From assembly GCA_003991915.1 (NCBI GenBank), contig RQTK01000771.1, positions 121,920 through 185,919 on the forward strand: 64,000 nucleotides of DNA, read 5' to 3'. This DNA comes from Elysia chlorotica. Taxonomy: Eukaryota; Mollusca; Gastropoda; Plakobranchidae. Positions 37,048 to 48,619 of the stretch are shown in pieces (position 1 is the first letter of the stretch; the number at the start of each line of letters is the position of its first letter). The notes under the pieces were generated by a model. That model did not search any database. It was given only the letters and a program-made list of their open reading frames with translations, and was not told where the DNA came from. Made by a program: the position numbers and the translations under genes.

Positions 37048-37674
37048 CTCAGAGACATACAGACACTATCCAAACGCACATGAAAACAGGACAAAAAAGG
37101 GATACAAACGCAATACATAGTTAAACAATATGTGAATACTTATGGAAACATGCAAAAAATACTGAAACCAGAGAGGGAAAAAAAAGAATAATTGCCAGAG
37201 GGACAAGAAATGGCGCCTCACTCTGACCAATATGTATGAATACTCCATGGCAGTGGATGAAATAAGCAGTAGGTCTTCTAGAATTGAGGTGAAATCTTTG
37301 CGACCCAATCTGCAGGGTGAAACAGAAATCAATAAACATAATTAATATACTGAGTTCCAACCTAAAGACATATCAAATTGATAACAAGATCAGGTCAATA
37401 GATCTAATCAGCAAATAATCGTCCAGTGAGCAGAAGGAATGAAAGGAAAGGAGATATAGGCAACGGACGATGACATTTATAGCTCGGGCGTCAGGAGAAG
37501 GATGGCAACAGCTGCAGCCTGATTTGGGCCGGAAGAAGGAGGTATACAGTAGTTAAGGAGGTAATGAGAGAAGGATAGAACGGCAAAGGTAGAATGAAAT
37601 GTGTACAGGAGAACAATAGTGCATGAAAAATGAAATTTTAGAAAAGAGCATGTAGAAACAGAAAGGAAATAGAG

Positions 37675-37679
<5 letters not shown>
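37048..37679. other. Non-coding stretch
   Basis: AT- and purine-rich. No gene recognised. Confidence 0.4.
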
Positions 37680-37753
<74 letters not shown>

Positions 37754-37805
37754 GAGAGAGAGTTGGTTTAACATCCAACAGCAGCACTATATAGGCTATA
37801 TTGTG

Positions 37806-37837
<32 letters not shown>

Positions 37838-37883
37838 CAGAGAGAGACAGAGAGAGAGAGAAAGAGAGAGAGAGATAGAAAGA
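37680..37883. repeat. (GA)n microsatellite split by a SINE 3' fragment
   Basis: GA runs at 37680-37762 and 37807-37883 flank 45 bp of SINE sequence. The SINE fragment appears embedded within the microsatellite. Confidence 0.9.
37763..37807 (-). mobile_element. SINE 3'-end fragment
   Basis: GTTGGTTTAACATCCAACAG and AGGCTATATTGTGG match the 3' end of the full SINE at 58877 (GTTGGTTTACGGTCCAACGT, AGGTTATATTGTGG). Only about 45 bp remain. Confidence 0.65.
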
Positions 37884-38426
37884 GGGGGGGGGTGACAGGC
37901 AAACATACAGACAGACTCCAAGAAACAGAGAGACAGACATAGAGAGGAGCAGTGGAAGGCAAAGCGAGAATGTCGGAGAGAGGGGGTACAGAAAGACAGA
38001 GATAGAGAGGAGAGGGTGCAAAATAGGACTAGTAAGAAACAGTAGAGAATGGAAAAGCAACGGAGAGATAAGACAACTAATAATTTATAGGGTACGTGAG
38101 GGAGAGAGAAAAGAAAAGGAAAAGAAAGGTGGAAAATACTCGGGTTAAATGGAAGCGAGGGTCAGTTAATCGCTAATTTTTCAATTACCTGCCTGAGTTC
38201 AATGATGGCGATAGGGTGTCAATGTCCGAAGAATCCCTGGTCCGTCGGGGATAATCGTTTCAGCGGCCTGGCTTTGCAATCAGTCTCGCTGCTCTCTCTA
38301 GAGGGTCAACAGAGGATCAGTCTAGATCTAATTCACACTGCTCACAGCTGCACTGACCCTTTGTTGACTTGGTAAGCCTTAACTGGACTGGAGAGCATAA
38401 CTTATATAATTATGCTTTAGGGATGG

Positions 38427-38600
38427 GGGAGGTGAACTGGCACAAGTGGTAGAAGATTTGGTCCCTAATCAACCGAACCAGGTTCGAATCCGTGAAAGAA
38501 GCAAAATTGATTTTGTCACATTTTTGCCTCGAGTTGTCTCGTGTGTAACAGCACGTGTCAGAGTTTCAATTTGGGACCAGTTGGCGAACATGATTTTTCC
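38427..38600 (+). mobile_element. tRNA-derived SINE, plus strand
   Basis: A perfect A box (TGGCACAAGTGGTAG) and B box (GGTTCGAATCC). The body is diverged but ends with a TTTGGGACCAG relic like the family TTGGGACCC. Anticodon stem does not pair. Confidence 0.6.
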
Positions 38601-39211
38601 CCAGGAACGTAGGAGACGTAACACTAGGAGCGAGCTTCTCTCCCATAAAGAAACAGGGATAGCAAGTACATGGTTGTCACGTAGAATGTTTGCTTCTTAT
38701 GTGGTACATATTTCATGGAAACGCGTCATTCAATCACACGTATAAACATAACTGCTGGTGTTCTAGCTGCAACTCAGAAAGGTGTGGAAGTCTCTGATAT
38801 GTGGCTGGGACCAAACTCTCTTTCTACGCCCTGATCCATAGCCTGAGAAACGGAATCTGATAATCAATGATAGCTTTGGGCATTTACACGAGGAAATCAT
38901 TAAAGCCATGTCAGCAGTCACGAATACTGCAACAGTGACTTCTATTTCGTGCTTGATATTTCATATCTGTAATATTTGCGCAAGAAGGGCGAAAGATATT
39001 TTGAATACAAAACTACAACCGATAATTTCGAATCCCTGCTTACAAGAATCTTTTCTTTGAGGTGTGTCTTTTTTCATTTTAGCTATACATCATTTTTTAA
39101 TAACAATATTAATATACAAAATAAATTTCATATGACACATTCATTGATTAAGCAATATCATCTACATCTCAACGATCATGACCATCCTCTGCATTATCTC
39201 TACCATCTTTA
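38601..39211. other. Non-coding stretch
   Basis: AT-rich. No gene recognised. Confidence 0.4.
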
Positions 39212-39335
<124 letters not shown>

Positions 39336-40090
39336 ACTTCTCCTGCTCATTATCACAATAATTATCATCATTACCGTAAGTAGCAGCCACAGCATTACGG
39401 TCTTTACAAATATAGATCATTCATATCAATTATTATTTCACTACTGGAGTTTCATATTAAAGATGACACTTAGTTTCTCAATGTTATTAGCCAGAAAAAT
39501 GTGACACTATCTATGAGCAATTGAAAGAAAGTAATCCTGCAAATACCTAGGGAATAAGACTTTTCGAAATTAAGCAACTTAAGAAGAGGTGAAATGTTGT
39601 AGAGGTTTAGAACAGTTTGGGGCTGTTTAAGTCGGAAAAGAACAATATTTATCGATGTATGTAATACCACACCTGGTCAGCCTAAGGTGGTACACGTTTG
39701 AATAAATTATAAAAAAAAAAAGTGGGAACACCGTTCATGACAATAAAAACTGCGTTAAGTAGTATTAACACGGGAAGTTCGAGGCGAGTTTTTGCCACAA
39801 CTTTCCTGGGGGTTTGCTCTCTTGAATATTATTGGCTGTGTCGATATAGCTCCTGGAGTAAAAATGCTTGAAAACAAGGTTACACATTCGGCAGGTTTCA
39901 CTCCAAACATTCTAACATCTAATATATATTAGAAATTTCTCAAATCAAACCTCCTCCTTCTTCTCTATCTCCTCTATGTCGTACTCTTCTCTTTTGGGTT
40001 GTTTTCTCTGTCTCTCTCTTTCTTTGTATTTGTCTCTGTCTAACTGCGTTTTTATCTTTCTTTCTTACTTTCGTTATTTCTTACTCTTTT
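39336..40090. other. Non-coding stretch
   Basis: AT-rich, becoming pyrimidine-rich after 39955. No gene recognised. Confidence 0.4.
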
Positions 40091-40186
40091 TCTGTTTCCT
40101 TATCTGTCTGTCTGTCTGTTGTATATCTCTCATTTACTTCAGACATAATTATGTCTGTCTTTCTTCATTGCTCTTTGTCTGTGTTT

Positions 40187-40790
<604 letters not shown>

Positions 40791-42173
40791 TCGTTTCCCC
40801 CACTGTTTCTCCCACCTGCACACCACCCTACACCATTCAAAACCGATATCTAAGAATAATTATTGACATACCACAGCACTGGGTGCTAACTAGACCCGAG
40901 ATCTCAATTAAAGCCCACCTCTCGGTCGCCACACTCAGCTGTTTTTAGGCGGAACGGTCGGTTATTATTTTCTGAAAGCTTTTGTTTATACTGTGGTCTA
41001 AATCAATACTGTGTCTTGTACTCTAGTGCTACTAGTCTTCGAATTATGGGCATATCGCTATAACAGGGTACTGTGAACGGCGTGCCTTAGTTGTCTATAT
41101 CATTTTCTTTTAGAGCTGAATATTATGTGATTGGAGGATCCTTAAGAAAACCTGCAGGACATGAAAATTGCGAATGATTGAATGTTTTACCTCCAGTAAA
41201 AAGGTAGGCAATCATTGAGATTTAACTCTATACTTAATACAATTATGTACGGTAAGTTAGCTAGCTGAATGACATCCGAGTTTGTTTTTAAGAGTTATAT
41301 TTCGTAAGTTATATCTATTATGCAGCAATGAATTCAGCAAGACAGAAAACCATTATATAATTTTTTTTCCAATACAGAATTTGACGATGTCCCATAAAGA
41401 TAAAGTAATGCAACTACAACATATCGTTTTATATTGTCTGTACAAGCACTAACTCACAGTATCAAAAGCAGTGTCACGTATAACTAAGTTATGTAAAAGA
41501 AATCGATTATAGAGTTTTTTTAACAACAATTGCTTTTTTTCTCTCGGTAGGATAACAATGCTAAGGTTTGTCTACTCACAGCACAAAAGATGCTAAGTTT
41601 TTTTATTATCGATTTCCCTCTTAAGTCTCAACGTAAGTTTATCATCTCACTCGTTCACTCAGAAAACGTCACTTTTGAGCGCTTTGCTTGTAGCCAGTAT
41701 AAAACATTGATGTTAAAGGTCTCTAACTGCCATTAGCTAGCAAATCGATATGCTAAATGGTTCTGAACAATCCAAAGGTACCAACATTATTTAAGGTGCA
41801 CAAGTCTAGTATCCAGTGAAGTCACACACACACACACAAACAAACACACACACACAGAGACAGGTACGGATTCAGTACGGGAGAAGAGAGGCAGATAAAG
41901 GCAACTGGGAGAGAAAAGAACCGGGAAAGAGATAAAAAGAGAGAGCGAGCGAGAGAGAGAGAGAGATAGATAGAGAGAGAAAGATGAAGAACAGGGCAGA
42001 GGGAATAGAGGGATAATAAAGAATTATATTTTAAGATGGGTAAACGTTGAGACGCACTTTACTCTTTCGAAAAGCTGAAATGTGTGCTGATAATATAGCG
42101 TCAAAAGACTGCATATAATGCTCATGGTAATGATCCTGTTTTATCTTCATTAATGTGATGTAGATAATGTAAC
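40791..42173. other. Non-coding stretch
   Basis: AT-rich with a CA run (41825-41856) and a purine run (41935-41985). No gene recognised. Confidence 0.4.

Positions 42174-42232
<59 letters not shown>
42174..42232. repeat. (AAT)n microsatellite at left edge of gap
   Basis: About 19 AAT/TAA units running directly into the N run. Confidence 0.95.
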
Positions 42233-42607
42233 NNNNNNNNNNNNNNNNNNNNNNNNNNNNNNNNNNNNNNNNNNNNNNNNNNNNNNNNNNNNNNNNNNNN
42301 NNNNNNNNNNNNNNNNNNNNNNNNNNNNNNNNNNNNNNNNNNNNNNNNNNNNNNNNNNNNNNNNNNNNNNNNNNNNNNNNNNNNNNNNNNNNNNNNNNNN
42401 NNNNNNNNNNNNNNNNNNNNNNNNNNNNNNNNNNNNNNNNNNNNNNNNNNNNNNNNNNNNNNNNNNNNNNNNNNNNNNNNNNNNNNNNNNNNNNNNNNNN
42501 NNNNNNNNNNNNNNNNNNNNNNNNNNNNNNNNNNNNNNNNNNNNNNNNNNNNNNNNNNNNNNNNNNNNNNNNNNNNNNNNNNNNNNNNNNNNNNNNNNNN
42601 NNNNNNN
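42233..42607. other. Assembly gap of 375 Ns
   Basis: An unknown-base run, bordered on the left by (AAT)n and on the right by (ATG)n. The array was probably too long or unstable to assemble. Any frame crossing it is meaningless. Confidence 0.99.
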
Positions 42608-42699
<92 letters not shown>

Positions 42700-42705
42700 A
42701 ATGAC
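42608..42705. repeat. (ATG)n microsatellite at right edge of gap
   Basis: About 32 ATG units with one GGT interruption. Confidence 0.95.
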
Positions 42706-42866
42706 GATAATAACATCTGATTAACCTGTTCTACAAATATTAACAACCATATTTTTTTTTAAATCGAGTCCCTACCCCTCCCCCCAGAAAGTATTTCCTC
42801 ATTCTACGTTGAATAAGTGTAAACTATCTCAGTTTGAAGTTAATTGTTTTTCTTTTCTATTTGCAG

Positions 42867-42941
42867 AAATCTGGCCGGGGTGACGAGAAAGAACTGGAAG
42901 ACAATGGAGAACCGTCCTTTTCAAGACCTACATGTATTTGA
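42867..42941 (+). other. Candidate exon start (strong 3' splice site)
   Basis: A long pyrimidine tract followed by TTTCTATTTGCAG ends at 42866, a textbook acceptor. The sequence after it is open for 24 codons (KSGRGDEKELEDNGEPSFSR...) to TGA at 42939-42941. Either this is the last coding exon of an upstream gene, or the start of a 5' UTR exon continuing into the TRAF-like gene at 43326. The two frames are in register but separated by stops. Confidence 0.4.
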
Positions 42942-43325
42942 AAGGAACTGACTGTAGTTATTTAATTCATTATTCCTGCTTTGGAGTGCGAGACAATTTT
43001 TTTTTTGTTTGGATACAAAAGTGATTTAAAAAAAATGGTTTTCAGATGGCTCCGGAGTTAGTGGTATGAACGTATGCACAGGATGTCTGTGATTCGGATC
43101 TCAATGGCGCCTCCCGCCTCTTCACGTGGTTATACGGAACACTTGGGGCGCGTATGACAAAGACCACAGAACTGATTACATCGTGTGCATCCATACATAA
43201 TTATGTTCTATGAAAACACCTGCCTGTGGATATGAATTAAACCCTGGGGTCACCTGTTTTAGTGGACTGAGTTTATGTATAACTAGCTAGTTAACTGAAT
43301 TAAATCCCCTATATTTCGAAGACTC

Positions 43326-43973
43326 ATGGAACCCAACGGGCCATCTTCTATAGAAAAACCTAAGTCGTTGATCACCAACAACCATGGAAAGACAACGCTG
43401 GCCCTACCTCCAGAAGGCGTCACCTTCCGTATCGACAGCATCCGTCAGTTGGCTCGCGCTGCTGGTAGAAAGTTTGTCTGCTCACTTCCGTTCTACGTCA
43501 CCGGAAGCGAAGTTCTCATCGTTCGTCTCAAAATCTGGTTCAGTGTGAGTATGGAGCTTCAGGCGTGTTTGCTGGTCACAAGAGAAACGCCAGGATCTAG
43601 ATCTAATATTTGCGATGATGCCGTGCCGGGAAAACTCTACTTGCCTTTGAGAACATCGGGAAAAATTTTTCACTCCGCCAGAGGTGTATTCTGTGAAGTA
43701 TGGGACATTGAAATTAAACTAAGACATTGGACATGCTCGTCCATGGACGGACCAGCAGATATCGATAGCGACTTGGAAGAAAGTCTTCCTTTGGATATGA
43801 ATTTGAGGACTATGCCTTACGCCGAAGGAGCAAAGGTCTCCGAGATAAATGGAAGTTCTAGTGAGATGGGACATTTAACATCGTGTTCTGTGACGACACT
43901 GGAAGAGCTCATGTTAAACGGATTTGTCTCGGATAATACTCTGATAATGAAATGGGATGTCAGGATCATGTAA
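43326..43973 (+). CDS. TRAF-like (MATH-type) domain protein, 215 aa
   Basis: The frame encodes 215 residues and has no long low-complexity segment. Residues 31-71 (VTFRIDSIRQL ... KFVCSLPFYVTG ... LIVRLKIW) fit the opening strands of a MATH/TRAF-C domain, where a Phe-x-Ile strand precedes Ser-x-x-Phe and a Leu-rich strand. Residues 189-214 (VTTLEELMLNGFVSDNTLIM) fit the closing TRAF strands, normally a short helix then Tyr/Phe-V-x-D-D-T-hydrophobic. TRAF-C domains bind receptor tails and form trimers. No RING, zinc finger or coiled coil precedes it, so it would be a TRAF-C-only protein or a terminal exon. The ATG has +4 G; an in-frame TGA lies about 30 bp upstream with no good acceptor between, so this start is likely. 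A paralogue-like domain lies at 51000-52091. The family call rests on motif pattern alone. Confidence 0.75.
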   Translation: MEPNGPSSIEKPKSLITNNHGKTTLALPPEGVTFRIDSIRQLARAAGRKFVCSLPFYVTGSEVLIVRLKIWFSVSMELQACLLVTRETPGSRSNICDDAVPGKLYLPLRTSGKIFHSARGVFCEVWDIEIKLRHWTCSSMDGPADIDSDLEESLPLDMNLRTMPYAEGAKVSEINGSSSEMGHLTSCSVTTLEELMLNGFVSDNTLIMKWDVRIM

Positions 43974-44016
43974 CTTGACAAGCAATCCTATTTTTTTTAT
44001 TGATATTTCTATTGCA

Positions 44017-44022
44017 AATAAA
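44017..44022 (+). terminator. Poly(A) signal AATAAA
   Basis: AATAAA lies 44 bp after the stop of the 215-aa TRAF-like gene, placing its 3' end near 44040. Confidence 0.6.
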
Positions 44023-46702
44023 AACATAATTATGTGACTTGTATAGAAATTGAAAGTGCAATGGTAGTTTTCCAGTGACTTTGGAAGCCTAAATTATTAA
44101 AAAGTGCAATTTATTTATAGTCTTTGCCCTCTTCATATCTTTTAAACTTGCAATGAGAAAAAGATGTTAATGTTTATCTGTTTATTTTCAAACACAAACC
44201 TAACTATAGATCGGATTATGTATACAGCGAATTAAAATATTTCTTAGACGTTTCAAACCTATCTTTGGTGTAAAAAAAAACAACAACGCTCTCCGTTATT
44301 TCATCTCACTCCGATTCAAGGAATCATGTTGTGTACGCATTTCTTGCATTTCTTAATTTCTTTTTATTTTGGTTCTCTCTTTCTTTTTTTCTTTCTCTCT
44401 CCCTTTCTCTCTTTCTCTTTCTTTCTTTCTCTCTGTCTCTCTCTCTCTCTGTCTGTCTGTCTGTCTTTACTGACAAGTGACAATGCAGCGCACACCTTCT
44501 CAATGCAACAATTGCACTCTAAAAAGCAAAACAAACAAGTGAATGTGTGTATTTAGGCTAAGAACGGTTGAACCAGAGATTCTAGGCTAACACTGTCTGT
44601 TGGACTTTGTGTGTGTAGAACTGTGAACTGTGGATAGACGGCAACCCAAATTTTCTTAGATGCCTAAAAATGACACCACCTTGGCCCATCCCTTTGTGGC
44701 CTGTCTCACAGACTCGAGGCCTATCTTGGGTTTTGCCTGTTTAAACTAATGCTAGTCCATATTTAATTCATCGCTGGTTTTAAACTTGTAGGTTAAAAAC
44801 AATAAATATATCATTGTATATCAATAGGGGGCCTATATGTATATATTTAAATTAATCTAATTACCAGAGATTTGCTCAAATCAATGCAGAGGCTTATAGT
44901 GATAACTTCAAGAAATATGAAAGAATTTGGTTCAAGAAATCAGAAAAATTAGCCAAGTCGGGCTAGCCCCACTTGGCTTATTATAAAGCCATGGAAAGCG
45001 TTAGGGTCAAAGTCCAATTTTGTATTGAAGAACACTACAAGGAGGTTGGGCAAATTCACATTAGCCCACCTTGGTGAAAGGGGACTCTACTCGGCACTGA
45101 GATGTTGAAACTTAAAACAGAGTTACGCTGACGTAATTCTAAACCACGTCGCGCCCGGAAAGAGCGTACTATCATTATGGTTCAATCTCTTTTAGTTGCA
45201 GAGTCTGACGGATAAATTTATTATTGATTTTAATATTTGTCATATTATTTTGTACATTGTATTTTTGTAAAACAACCCCTTCTTAGCGAAACAGGTCGGG
45301 CACTGCCCACCCTGCCCAAAGGCACCAGCCGCCCTTGGAGATCTAATTTTGATTAATTCATAATGCGTTATTATTATTTTTTTTTTTGAGTGCAAGCTTA
45401 CAATTTTATTGATCATTGATAACGGCGAAGTGAGATTAAAAAAACAACAACAACAACACACATATAAAAACATATCTCATGAGCCAGAAACAATAATGTC
45501 TATGTGTGTGCGCGCGTAAAGTGCCAATACCGCCGATTTTCTATATACGGACATGAATGTCTTTCCAAGGTGTTAATCTGGTCCCACCAGCAGCCCTAAC
45601 GAACAGGTATTAAAATGTTAGCTGAATGGGCTGATGGTATAGAATTAAAATTTGACATCACAAAACCATAATAAAACATGCATAAAATTATAACTTCATA
45701 ATACTCCTACACCCATGGAACAATAGATGAAACCCTTATAATCAAAATAATTGTATTTAATGTCTTTCGAATAATGATGACGCTTTATAATTTTAGTTAA
45801 ACTAAACAAGATGAAATTTGCAATACATGTACACCCAAGTAAAATCCAAGCCCTTCTTCTCAGTACTTATATCTTAATCTGTATCATTATTTTTCCTTTA
45901 TCCTCCTCCTCTTCCTATAGATGTTGCTGCTCTTTTGCGCTTTCTAATTTTATAATAACAGATTAATTTTTTATATTGTTGCCAATGAGTTCCAATTATT
46001 CAGATTAAATATCTTCATGTATTAATTTAAGAAAATAGTGTTTGTTGTCTTTTATGTTTCTTTCTTTTATTTTTTCAAACCCTTTAAATTTTTCGAGAAG
46101 TTTCTTAACGTAGATTTCTTAGTTTACTTTGGCCTACATTATATGGACATAATATAAACTGACCTTTCACTGATTAATTTCTCAAACCAAAGAGAATAAT
46201 ATTGATTGTTAAGTAGACTTATATCAATTGTCACTGAAAGTGAGACAAAACATGCGCCAGCAAATTTGCCTAGGCTTCAAAAGATTAATATGCAATAATT
46301 ATATTATGAAGTAAGCGTGGTGTTTAGGGTAGTTGTTATCTGTTGATAATTGTACCATGGGTATGAAGAAATAATACACGACATGAAATTTATCGCCAAG
46401 AAACTGATTAATAGAAGTGTTTAATGAGTTGTAATTTTTATCAGAAAAAATGTCAAAGTACTTCACAACAATTTTAAAATTTAGATCTGCATATCAACAT
46501 TGATACTACCTAGACAAACGTGTGTGTAGTCGCGTAGGCTACATCATAGACAAAACCGATCTACATTGTATTTAAACTTTTTTTTTTAAGAGGATAGATT
46601 CTAGGCAAAGATTCTTACAGTAATTATTTTACAAGAAGGCGGTTTTCAATTTCTTAGACCACTAAGTTATTATTTCACGCATCTTTGAATTGATACAGTC
46701 AT
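44023..46702. other. Intergenic stretch between the two TRAF-like genes
   Basis: A CT-rich tract (44375-44465) and an imperfect hairpin at 45040-45076 (CAAGGAGGTTGGGC/GCCCACCTTG). The rest is AT-rich. No coding exon recognised. Confidence 0.45.
44952..44977. repeat. 26-bp near-perfect palindrome
   Basis: GCCAAGTCGGGCT and its near reverse complement abut with no spacer (one mismatched pair). Its ends CCAAG/CTTGG resemble the palindromes at 46709 and 48588, but the centre differs and I see no flanking direct repeat. Confidence 0.6.
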
Positions 46703-46708
46703 ATTATG

Positions 46709-46736
46709 ATCAAGGACTACTATAGTAGTCCTTGAT
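46709..46736. repeat. Perfect 28-bp palindrome flanked by an 8-bp direct repeat
   Basis: ATCAAGGACTACTA is followed immediately by its exact reverse complement. The octamer ATTATGAT occurs at 46703-46710 and again at 46735-46742, bracketing a 24-bp core (46711-46734) like a target-site duplication. A near-identical core lies at 48588-48611. Confidence 0.85.
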
Positions 46737-46883
46737 TATGATGTATACATGTACGTATGTAGCGATTTTAAATTCTGAACCGCGGATCTTTATGCAGTGG
46801 AAGGCAGTTGGGTGGCCTATGGAGAGTATACACCGTTTTTTTTTTTCTTGGAAAGCAACACAGCACATAGGCCTAGGCCTACC

Positions 46884-46895
46884 GAAACTGAAACT
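46884..46895 (-). promoter_or_regulatory. ISRE/IRF-like motif
   Basis: GAAACTGAAACT; its reverse complement AGTTTCAGTTTC fits the interferon-stimulated response element core AGTTTCNNTTTC. It is 2.9 kb upstream of the second TRAF-like gene. Sequence match only. Confidence 0.3.
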
Positions 46896-47018
46896 GTAGA
46901 TAAGCTTATAATAATAACATTATGACCTCTCTGTAGTCAAGTCATCACATTCGGACTGACACTTTCCATGCATCTGGTTTGATTTGCAAAATTCATTCAG
47001 TTTCGTTAGGCCTATAGA

Positions 47019-47552
47019 TCTAGATTCTAGAAAGTATTCATTATAAACGTTGCAGCTGAATTATTCTCAATTATTTTACAAAACCGCGTTGGGGATAGGT
47101 TGAGTAGGCCTATAAAATCAAGAGTTGAATCAAGGTAAAGTGTTTAGGCTCACTAGATCTAGATCTAGATTCTAGATCAAGGAACTGATGGTTAGAGATT
47201 CGAATCTATTAGATATAGATCTAGATCTAGACTTTAGGCCTAGATCTAGATCTAGATATTATCTATAATAGTTATCAAAGTTTAGAACGTAGGGTTATGG
47301 TAATGGCACCTTTCGAACTTGATGAGTTGAGTTGGTTGCTTTACACCCAACGTCAGTACAGTGTTGGCTTTTATTGTATTCAGGAGCCAAGAGCACAAGA
47401 AGTAGAAGCAGAAGTAGGGCCTAGATTCGAGATCTAGTAGTAGAAGTAAAGGTGTAGATCTGTGCTCCATGAGCAATCCTGTATCCCAAGGTAGATGATG
47501 ATCCACTCAAGACAAAAGACACCCCAAGACTGACTAGATCTAGATCTACAAC
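47019..47552. repeat. AGATCT/TCTAGA-rich degenerate repeat
   Basis: Overlapping TAGATCTAGATCTAGA-type hexamers cluster at 47019-47035, 47155-47178, 47212-47262, 47425-47435 and 47534-47549. The period-6 self-complementary pattern is far denser than in the rest of the window. Confidence 0.7.
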
Positions 47553-47870
47553 ACCTGAAAAGAGTTTCACTCAGAACCTAACTTACTGACATAACACTTC
47601 TCGAGGCTAAGGCAGCAAGGCAAGCCTAACACACCTCACAACCTACTCATGACACATTTTCACCACATTATTTTGTAGATGGGTCCCAAGACTGATGTCT
47701 CACAATTGTAAGTGCTGCCTCACATGAGAGAGGATGTGGAGGCATTGATTCCCTTCTCAGCTGATCACATTATACTGACACAACCCAACCAGTAGCCTCA
47801 TTAGGGGATGAAATTGTGGATTTCAAAGGGTGCACCTCGCGATCAAGAGAACAATGCTCTTTTAATTAGA
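47323..47870 (-). mobile_element. SINE, minus strand, split by about 310 bp
   Basis: The SINE 3' end (GAGTTGAGTTGGTTGCTTTA ... CCAACGTCAGTACAGTG) lies at 47323-47362. The next block of the same element (TTTTGTAGATGGGTCCCAAG, then CACAACCCAACCAG) resumes at about 47672 and runs to about 47870. In the intact copy at 58877 these blocks are contiguous, so about 310 bp was inserted or the element was rearranged. Confidence 0.65.
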
Positions 47871-48587
47871 TATTATATATCTTTTTGTAAATGTATCTAG
47901 GCCTCTAATTCTAATTTTTTTTTATTTAAAGAATAGGCGCCTCATATAGATTGAACAATGACTTAACAACATAAAAAAAAAACAACAAAAAACAAATTAT
48001 ATCAAATTGATATCTCATACTCTATTGATATCTCATACTCTAGATGAAAGTGCTTTTGTACACTGAAAGTAAATCTACTGTTGCTAGTATATTGAATTTC
48101 ATGAAACACTGGACAATAAGAGTGTCCAGATCTATAATAAATGCATCATTTTCTATAGATACACACTATTCATAGTGTTTTTGCCCAAATTTTGCTTTAT
48201 GTACTTGATCTATATGTAAGTTTTTCTTTCCATTAAAATAATTAAAATAATTTGGTTGGGCTGCTAAATAAAGCAAAACTCTCTCCTACCTTAACCACTT
48301 GAGTGCTCAGGTAAATTTTAAAAAATGAGGTACCCATAGAGCGTCTACGGCAGCTGTCTATGAATTTGATAATCTTTTCAGCCAAACTCCAATGAGCCAT
48401 GTTCTGAAAGTTGCAGAGTCAAAGATGATTTGAACCAGTGAGTGTAAGTGGACAGACATTCAGTATTCGTGGTAATGGACATACATATATATTTGCATCA
48501 ATGTCTCAGAAATAAGGGTCAAATTTGACACCACAGCACTCAGGTGGTTAACTCTTTCAATGTCTCAATCAATATTTTATGTATAGG

Positions 48588-48611
48588 CCAAGGACTACTA
48601 TTAGTCCTTGG
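48588..48611. repeat. 24-bp palindrome flanked by a 6-7-bp direct repeat
   Basis: CCAAGGACTA-CTAT-TAGTCCTTGG, bracketed by TATAGG at 48582-48587 and 48612-48617 (GTATAGG if the last palindrome base is shared). Same core as the palindrome at 46709, minus two central bases. Confidence 0.85.
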
Positions 48612-48619
48612 TATAGGCC

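Noticed and set aside
42150..42746. A 198-residue minus-strand frame
   Set aside because: It spans the N gap and two trinucleotide arrays; open only because Ns and repeats contain no stops.
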